A stretch of DNA of 10,649 nucleotides from Deltaproteobacteria bacterium (GTDB taxonomy: Bacteria > Desulfobacterota > DSM-4660 > Desulfatiglandales > Desulfatiglandaceae), in NCBI GenBank assembly GCA_003646995.1, contig QMLZ01000086.1, positions 1 through 10,649 on the forward strand, in the 5' to 3' direction. A program made the translations under genes and the position numbers. The notes under the pieces are model-generated. The model was not told where the DNA came from. It searched no databases and saw only the letters and a program-made list of their open reading frames with translations. Shown piece by piece: positions 7,183-10,649 of the stretch (positions are counted from its first letter, which is position 1; each line of letters starts with the position of its first letter).

Positions 7183-8080
7183 TGAGTATCCAGTTACACT
7201 TTTACGTACAAGAGCCGAGGAGCTTGGATTTATTGCAATAGGTTTCACCTTGCCGTGTCGTCCCCCCTTTTTTGATTCATTTCTATCTTGGATCTCGCAA
7301 AAAAAATATGGGCAGATGAGCTGGATAGCGCGGCATGTTGCCTTGAGAGAAAACCCAGAGAGGCTCCTACCGGGATGCAAGACCGTGCTTACGCTTGCTT
7401 ATCCATATTCGGCCGATATTCCTACCACTGCCGAAGGCCTCAGGGCAGCAAGATATACCGAAGGGCTCAATGAAGACTATCACCTAAGGCTGAAGAGACT
7501 AGGCAGGGAGATTGAAAATCTCATTTCACATTTATTTCCTGGCAGTAAAAGCAGGATCTGCGTGGACTCTGCACCCCTTATGGAAAGAAGTTTGGCCTTT
7601 GCCTCGGGTCTGGGCTTCTTTGGCAAGAACAATATGGTTATAATCCCTGGATATGGGTCATATTTTTACCTAGCCGAGATTCTTACAACTGCCTTTATCC
7701 CCCATCAAAAACCCAAACCTCTGGAAAGCCAGTGTGGCACCTGCACCAGATGTTTAGATGCCTGCCCTACGAGGGCTCTGGAGAGGCCATACCGGCACAA
7801 CCCGGGCAACTGTCTTTCCTATCTAACCGTTGAATATAAGGGCCCCTTGAGACAGGACACGGGAAAGCTCATGGGAGGGTGTTTTTTTGGCTGTGACATC
7901 TGCCAGGAGGTCTGCCCTTTTAACAAAAGGAAAGGTATGACATCCACGAGCCTGCCTTCTGCAAAAGAGATCTTGGATATGGACGAACCGGGTTTTCGAA
8001 GGACTTTTGGCAAGACAGCCTTTGCTCGAGCGGGGTTGATCAAAATAAAGCAAGATATACGTGCGGCCCTACTAAAATAG
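7172..8080 (+). CDS. queG: epoxyqueuosine reductase, short form
   Basis: Cobalamin- and [4Fe-4S]-dependent reductase that converts epoxyqueuosine to queuosine in the anticodon wobble position of GUN tRNAs (Tyr, His, Asn, Asp); cytoplasmic. It has 302 residues. Family marks are [10 protein letters not shown] with the proposed catalytic Asp132, the first ferredoxin-type cluster [12 protein letters not shown] (Cys188, 191, 194, 198), and Cys214 in the GNCLSYLT segment. The second set follows as [12 protein letters not shown] (Cys241, 244, 248). It is shorter than E. coli QueG (379) and lacks the C-terminal HEAT-like extension, ending soon after the [14 protein letters not shown] segment. The ATG overlaps the map 3' end by 11 bases and has only a weak ribosome binding site, so translation is probably coupled to map. 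The 3' end overlaps the convergent flavoprotein gene by nine bases. No other queuosine genes are in the window. Confidence 0.93.
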   Translation: MTSDEYPVTLLRTRAEELGFIAIGFTLPCRPPFFDSFLSWISQKKYGQMSWIARHVALRENPERLLPGCKTVLTLAYPYSADIPTTAEGLRAARYTEGLNEDYHLRLKRLGREIENLISHLFPGSKSRICVDSAPLMERSLAFASGLGFFGKNNMVIIPGYGSYFYLAEILTTAFIPHQKPKPLESQCGTCTRCLDACPTRALERPYRHNPGNCLSYLTVEYKGPLRQDTGKLMGGCFFGCDICQEVCPFNKRKGMTSTSLPSAKEILDMDEPGFRRTFGKTAFARAGLIKIKQDIRAALLK

Positions 8081-8671
8081 GAGGAATTCAGCCCTTTGAG
8101 CCCTGGCAGCACATGTACCCATCTGGTATGCCGCCTCCATGGCACTCGGGACCTTGAAAATATCAGATTTCTTTTCCAGTCCCCTCACCAGCACCTCCCC
8201 TCCATAATCCATATCAAGGGCATCAAAGAAGTATTTGGCCACCAGCTTAGTACAATCAAAGAGCCTTTTTCCCTTGGTTGCGCCTGTAGCTATCAAGTAA
8301 CCCATGCCACTATCATAAGTTCTAAGCTGTTCTTTTGTCTTGGTAAGCCGCCGCTTTGCCCAATGGGCCTGGGCGCGATCAATTATGGCCTTTATCTGTG
8401 CAGGAGGGCTGTAGAAAAAAACAGGGGCTGACATGATGATAGCCTGGGCTTGATCAAACAGCGGGTAGATATTCACCATCTCATCCTTTTGGACACATAT
8501 CCCAGTAAGGTTACACCCACCGCATTCCAAGCACCCCGCGACCTTCACGCGCCTTGCGTAGATCTTTTTTATAATCGCACCGTGGGCCTTGCTTCCTTCT
8601 AAGGCCCTGTCCAATAACTGGTCTGTATTACCGCCTTTACGGGGGCTACCATAAAGGCCTAATACCACCAT
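8072..8671 (-). CDS. iron-sulfur flavoprotein, NADPH-dependent FMN reductase family
   Basis: Flavodoxin-fold redox protein of 199 residues. GSPRKGGNT (8-16) is the FMN phosphate loop. A compact cysteine motif C-x2-C-x2-C-x5-C (Cys47, 50, 53, 59) matches the [4Fe-4S] site of Methanosarcina iron-sulfur flavoprotein (Isf) relatives. MSAPVFFYSPPAQIKAIIDR (about 80-99) is the typical flavin-contacting, dimer-forming region. Isf proteins pass electrons from ferredoxin or similar donors, and some reduce O2 or H2O2; the partner here is unknown. The ATG has AAGGAG at a 7-base distance and the gene has a near-consensus promoter, suggesting solid expression as a single-gene unit. Its stop lies inside the end of the convergent queG. 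A plain NADPH:FMN oxidoreductase without the cluster is less likely, given the cysteines. Confidence 0.9.
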   Translation of the reverse strand: MVVLGLYGSPRKGGNTDQLLDRALEGSKAHGAIIKKIYARRVKVAGCLECGGCNLTGICVQKDEMVNIYPLFDQAQAIIMSAPVFFYSPPAQIKAIIDRAQAHWAKRRLTKTKEQLRTYDSGMGYLIATGATKGKRLFDCTKLVAKYFFDALDMDYGGEVLVRGLEKKSDIFKVPSAMEAAYQMGTCAARAQRAEFLLF

Positions 8672-8731
8672 CTGAGCGCTCCTTGAAAGGTGTTAAAGAA
8701 GTTAGATCCCAGTGAAGTAAGATGGAAAACC

Positions 8732-8761
8732 TTTATACGGGGTACACCAAGGTGCTGTCAA
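8732..8761 (-). promoter_or_regulatory. near-consensus sigma70 promoter of the iron-sulfur flavoprotein gene
   Basis: On the minus strand: TTGACA (perfect -35; 8756-8761), an 18-base spacer, then TATAAA (5/6 match to the -10; 8732-8737). The expected start is near 8725, giving a leader of about 54 bases with a good ribosome binding site (AAGGAG). The spacer contains a small CACC-TT-GGTG symmetry that could be an operator half-site pair, but it is too short to claim. Confidence 0.7.
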
Positions 8762-8831
8762 GGCGTTAGAGTTTGATTTTTTGAAAGGACCATGCATTTT
8801 TAGCTTGTAATTTCAATTGGTTTGGGGTAAA

Positions 8832-8856
8832 TTTGCCAAAAAAGCCAGTTGGTAAA
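8832..8856 (+). other. small hairpin in the gap before the HNH gene
   Basis: TTTGCCAA (8832-8839) pairs with TTGGTAAA (8849-8856) in eight base pairs, one of them G-U, around a 9-base loop. It sits about 55 bases before the HNH start codon in the 238-base divergent gap 8672-8909. I see no other gene there and no convincing promoter for the HNH gene. It may be a leader structure or chance. Confidence 0.25.
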
Positions 8857-8909
8857 ACGCTACGACAGCAAATGTAACCAAAATTTCTTGCTTTTGCCCG
8901 CGTTGAGCC

Positions 8910-9434
8910 ATGGAGCACGTACTGCTTTTAAACATTACATACGAGCCTTTAAGGATTATCAATTGGAAAAAGGCCATCACCCTCCTACTCCTGGGCAAGG
9001 TGGAGGTGCTGGAGGAATACGGCCGAGAGATTCGTTCGGTTAGCTTTACCATAAAGCTTCCGTCAGTGGTGCGGCTGCTCAGGCTGGTAAAGCGGCCCAA
9101 GAGCCCGGTGAAGTTTTCAAGGCAGAATATTTATGCGCGAGATAAATATAGATGTCAGTACTGCGGGCAAAAGTTTTCTTCTGAAGAGCTTACTTATGAT
9201 CACGTGATTCCGCGGTCCCGTGGAGGCAAGACCGAGTGGGAGAATATCGTAACTTGTTGTGTTGATTGCAACCGCCGTAAAGGGGGGAGAACTCCCTCTG
9301 AGGCAGGTATGAGATTGATTAAGAAACCCGAGAAGCCCACTTGGGTGCCCGCGCTGAGGATAACCATTGGATTCAGAGAGGTTCCTCAGTCGTGGAGAGA
9401 TTACCTGTACTGGAACGTAGAATTGCTTGAGTAA
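8910..9434 (+). CDS. stand-alone HNH endonuclease-family protein
   Basis: A 174-residue protein. The N-terminal half (VLLLNITYEPLRIINWKKA, 4-22, then an LLLLGKVEVLEEY stretch) is a conserved lead-in found in many chromosomal HNH proteins of cyanobacteria, actinobacteria and Desulfobacterota. The HNH core follows: structural zinc pair Cys82/Cys85 (CQYCG), DHVIPRSRGG with Asp97-His98, central Asn112 (WENIV), and the second zinc pair Cys117/Cys120 with Asn121 (CVDCNRRKGG). All core residues are intact, so the protein should bind zinc and could nick or cut DNA. Its biological role is not established. An in-frame TGA at 8904 forces the ATG at 8910, which has only a weak ribosome binding site. There is no methylase, restriction subunit, intron or phage gene nearby, so a defence or mobile role has no contextual support. 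Confidence 0.88.
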   Translation: MEHVLLLNITYEPLRIINWKKAITLLLLGKVEVLEEYGREIRSVSFTIKLPSVVRLLRLVKRPKSPVKFSRQNIYARDKYRCQYCGQKFSSEELTYDHVIPRSRGGKTEWENIVTCCVDCNRRKGGRTPSEAGMRLIKKPEKPTWVPALRITIGFREVPQSWRDYLYWNVELLE

Positions 9435-9435
9435 G

Positions 9436-9460
9436 CGGGAGGTCCACGATGGATCTCCCG
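9436..9460 (+). terminator. compact hairpin after the HNH gene, without a T-tract
   Basis: Eleven base pairs (9436-9446 with 9450-9460), one of them G-U, close a 3-base CGA loop. The hairpin begins two bases after the HNH stop codon. The GC-rich stem fits a 3' end structure, but no run of T follows, so it may stabilise the mRNA end or act with Rho rather than terminate intrinsically. It lies between convergent genes. Confidence 0.5.
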
Positions 9461-9533
9461 AGCCTTGAACAAAGCAATATTGTCTCCCCTTCGGCAGTCA
9501 GCCGTCGCGTATCTTGCTTGCCGCTACCTCGAG

Positions 9534-9953
9534 TTATTTGATAGCAGCAGCTATTTTTTTGGCCGTGTCCTCAATAGCGGCCATGTCACCGGGTTTCAGT
9601 TCCCATGTTGTAATGGGAAGTTCTGGCGCCCCTCGGTGACGCGGAACAAGATGAAAGTGATAATGCATTACAACCTGGTTTGCCCCTTTGCCGTTTAATT
9701 GAAGGCACGCAATTCCTGTTGGCTTTAGGGCTTCCTTGATACCTATGGCTATCTTCTTGGCAGCCAAATGGATGGCGGTTAGATCTTCCTCTGGAATTTC
9801 AAATAGATTTTCCGCGTGCCTCTTTGGGATAATAAGGGTGTGACCTAGGGCAATTGGATTGATATCCTCGAAGGCTAATACCTTGTCGTTTTCATAGACC
9901 TTAAAGGAAGGGATTTCCCCCTTCACGATCTTGCAAAAGATACACTCTTCCAT
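9534..9953 (-). CDS. HIT-family (HinT-like) nucleotide hydrolase
   Basis: Histidine-triad protein of 139 residues, a normal HinT length. The N-terminal CIFCKIVKGEIPS (4-16), GHTLIIPKRH (37-46), and LNGKGANQ running into the triad HYHFHLVPR (His97, His99, His101) are all intact. By family homology His99 is the nucleophile that forms an AMP-histidine intermediate. HinT enzymes hydrolyse purine nucleoside phosphoramidates and aminoacyl-adenylates; the physiological substrate is unsettled. A strong ribosome binding site (AAGGAGGG, complement at 9962-9969) sits between it and the upstream gene, whose stop is 18 bases before this ATG. The two genes therefore form a transcription unit, probably driven by the promoter at 10310-10338. 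Confidence 0.94.
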   Translation of the reverse strand: MEECIFCKIVKGEIPSFKVYENDKVLAFEDINPIALGHTLIIPKRHAENLFEIPEEDLTAIHLAAKKIAIGIKEALKPTGIACLQLNGKGANQVVMHYHFHLVPRHRGAPELPITTWELKPGDMAAIEDTAKKIAAAIK

Positions 9954-9971
9954 TGGCTGTTCCCTCCTTGG

Positions 9972-10277
9972 TCACTGTTTGAGTTTTTCAATTATGGATT
10001 CTATTTTTTCCCTCTTTTCCGCAGGGGGATTTTCAAGCCGCTTGATATTCATTCCTCGCATGACATCATAGGTACCGTCTTCAAACAACACTGGTATTTG
10101 GATAACATAGTCCGGATGTTGGCAGCATCCAGGGGCAAAATATCTTCCAGGTTTTTGTCCCTGCTTGAGAACCTTTGTCGCGGCCGTGTAAAGGGTTTCG
10201 CCTAACACGATCCCCACAAGGCCGGTAAAAAGCGACACGTATTGTCCTGGTTCAAACGCCCTCTTTCTTTGGCTCAT
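9972..10277 (-). CDS. small conserved-looking protein of unknown function, CC-x-H motif
   Basis: A 101-residue protein that I do not recognise as a named family. It begins with a basic stretch (MSQRKR), then a mildly hydrophobic segment (YVSLFTGLVGIVLG, 13-26), which is too glycine-rich and short to be a confident membrane helix. FAPGCCQHPDYV (47-58) follows, with Cys51, Cys52 and His54 that could bind metal or be redox active. A beta-rich segment (IQIPVLFEDGTYDVMRG) and a charged helical tail (about 80-101) complete it. The start has AAGGAG at nine bases and a good promoter upstream, and the gene leads directly into the HIT gene, so it is real and expressed. The operon link suggests a related cytoplasmic role, but that is only positional. 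Confidence 0.8.
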   Translation of the reverse strand: MSQRKRAFEPGQYVSLFTGLVGIVLGETLYTAATKVLKQGQKPGRYFAPGCCQHPDYVIQIPVLFEDGTYDVMRGMNIKRLENPPAEKREKIESIIEKLKQ

Positions 10278-10309
10278 ATCTTCGGACTCCTTGTGTGGCT
10301 TCCAATGCG

Positions 10310-10338
10310 AGTATGGTAAAAGATAGATGCCCTGTCAA
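10310..10338 (-). promoter_or_regulatory. sigma70-type promoter for the CC-x-H protein and HIT unit
   Basis: On the minus strand: TTGACA (perfect -35; 10333-10338), exactly 17 bases, then CATACT (4/6 match to the -10; 10310-10315). Transcription would begin near 10303, leaving a leader of about 25 bases that carries the AAGGAG ribosome binding site. It lies in the 81-base gap after the phosphotransferase-like gene, so the unit need not depend on read-through. Confidence 0.6.
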
Positions 10339-10358
10339 TAGAGTCCAATAATCAAATT

Positions 10359-10649
10359 CTAGGTTTTTTCTGCCACTGACTTTTCGCGTAATCGCTCAGG
10401 CAGCTCGGCCCCGAAATTTTGCAGGTTTGCCAAGCGAGGGTCCGAGAGCATGTCAAGCAGTCGATTCAGTGTGGCAATCGCAGGAGGAATGTACTGAGCA
10501 AACTGCGCTTTCCTTTTCACCTTGGTGAGATATCCAAAGGCTCCCAAAACCTGCAAATTTCTTTGAACAGCAATGTACAGGTAGTATTGCCTGAGGTCCT
10601 CAGCAAGGGCCTTTTCTATTTTTTCAAGGGCCTTGGCATATCGCTCGAA
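10359..10649 (-). CDS. C-terminal part of a phosphotransferase (AmgK/APH-like kinase), 5' end off the window
   Basis: The frame is open from the window edge to the TAG at 10359-10361, giving 96 visible residues; the TTG at 10556 is not a convincing start because the frame continues upstream. Read from the edge, the protein starts FERYAKALEKIEKALAEDLR. The segment YYLYIAVQRNLQVLGAFGYL followed by an IPPAIATLNRLL helix resembles the end of the aminoglycoside-phosphotransferase-fold family. There the QRxLxVLGxF pattern is typical of AmgK-type N-acetylmuramate/N-acetylglucosamine kinases. The catalytic loop and nucleotide site lie outside the window, so activity cannot be judged. It ends 81 bases before the next leftward gene, and no terminator is visible between them. 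Confidence 0.65.
   Translation of the reverse strand, partial: FERYAKALEKIEKALAEDLRQYYLYIAVQRNLQVLGAFGYLTKVKRKAQFAQYIPPAIATLNRLLDMLSDPRLANLQNFGAELPERLREKSVAEKT

Noticed and set aside
8820..8909. tRNA-like look of the stretch before the HNH gene
   Set aside because: No acceptor stem, no proper T-loop and no cloverleaf could be drawn; only a short hairpin remains.
8072..9434. Possible defence module of flavoprotein and HNH nuclease
   Set aside because: The two genes are divergent with separate signals, both families are common housekeeping types, and no defence partner is nearby.
9541..9560. ATAGC-AGCA-GCTAT followed by seven T on the plus strand, resembling a terminator for the HNH gene
   Set aside because: The stem is only five base pairs and the sequence is the coding end of the HIT gene (lysine, isoleucine and alanine codons), so the likeness is probably chance.

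Overview
The window looks like a housekeeping stretch of a Desulfobacterota (old Deltaproteobacteria) chromosome. By eye the base composition is moderate, somewhat below 50% GC. The assignment is inferred from gene content: a mitochondrial-EFG1-like elongation factor G (the spdEFG1 lineage, known from spirochaetes, planctomycetes and deltaproteobacteria), a SEC-C/methionine aminopeptidase fusion, a short QueG, an iron-sulfur flavoprotein, and an acyl-CoA dehydrogenase with an extended C-terminus. No phage, IS, CRISPR, tRNA or rRNA was seen.

Left part (1-4445, + strand). The window opens inside an acyl-CoA dehydrogenase gene, which ends at a strong intrinsic terminator. A 240-base gap follows. 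It contains an inverted repeat with about 30-base arms built from 7-base CCTT/AAGG units, probably lying in the leader of the next gene. Then come fusA (EF-G, GTG start) and, two bases after its stop, an uncharacterised KaiC/RecA-like P-loop ATPase of 231 residues.

Middle (4495-8671). An AmpG/PAT-type major facilitator permease runs leftward. A 318-base divergent intergenic region separates it from a rightward pair, map (N-terminal SEC-C zinc motif) and queG, which overlap by 11 bases. Each side of the divergent region has a plausible sigma70-type promoter. queG meets a leftward iron-sulfur flavoprotein gene tail to tail with a 9-base overlap. That gene has a consensus-like promoter (TTGACA, 18 bases, TATAAA).

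Right part (8910-10649). A stand-alone HNH endonuclease-family gene runs rightward and ends at a compact hairpin. It converges on a leftward two-gene unit: a small uncharacterised protein with a CC-x-H motif, then a HIT-family hydrolase. A TTGACA, 17 bases, CATACT promoter precedes this unit. The window closes in the C-terminal 96 codons of a leftward gene resembling the aminoglycoside-phosphotransferase/AmgK sugar-kinase family.

Functional themes are translation (EF-G, methionine aminopeptidase, queuosine synthesis), fatty-acid oxidation, and possibly cell-wall recycling (AmpG-like permease, AmgK-like kinase). The least understood items are the ATPase coupled to fusA, the CC-x-H protein beside HIT, and the heptamer-built inverted repeat. 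I see no clear new defence or mobile system.
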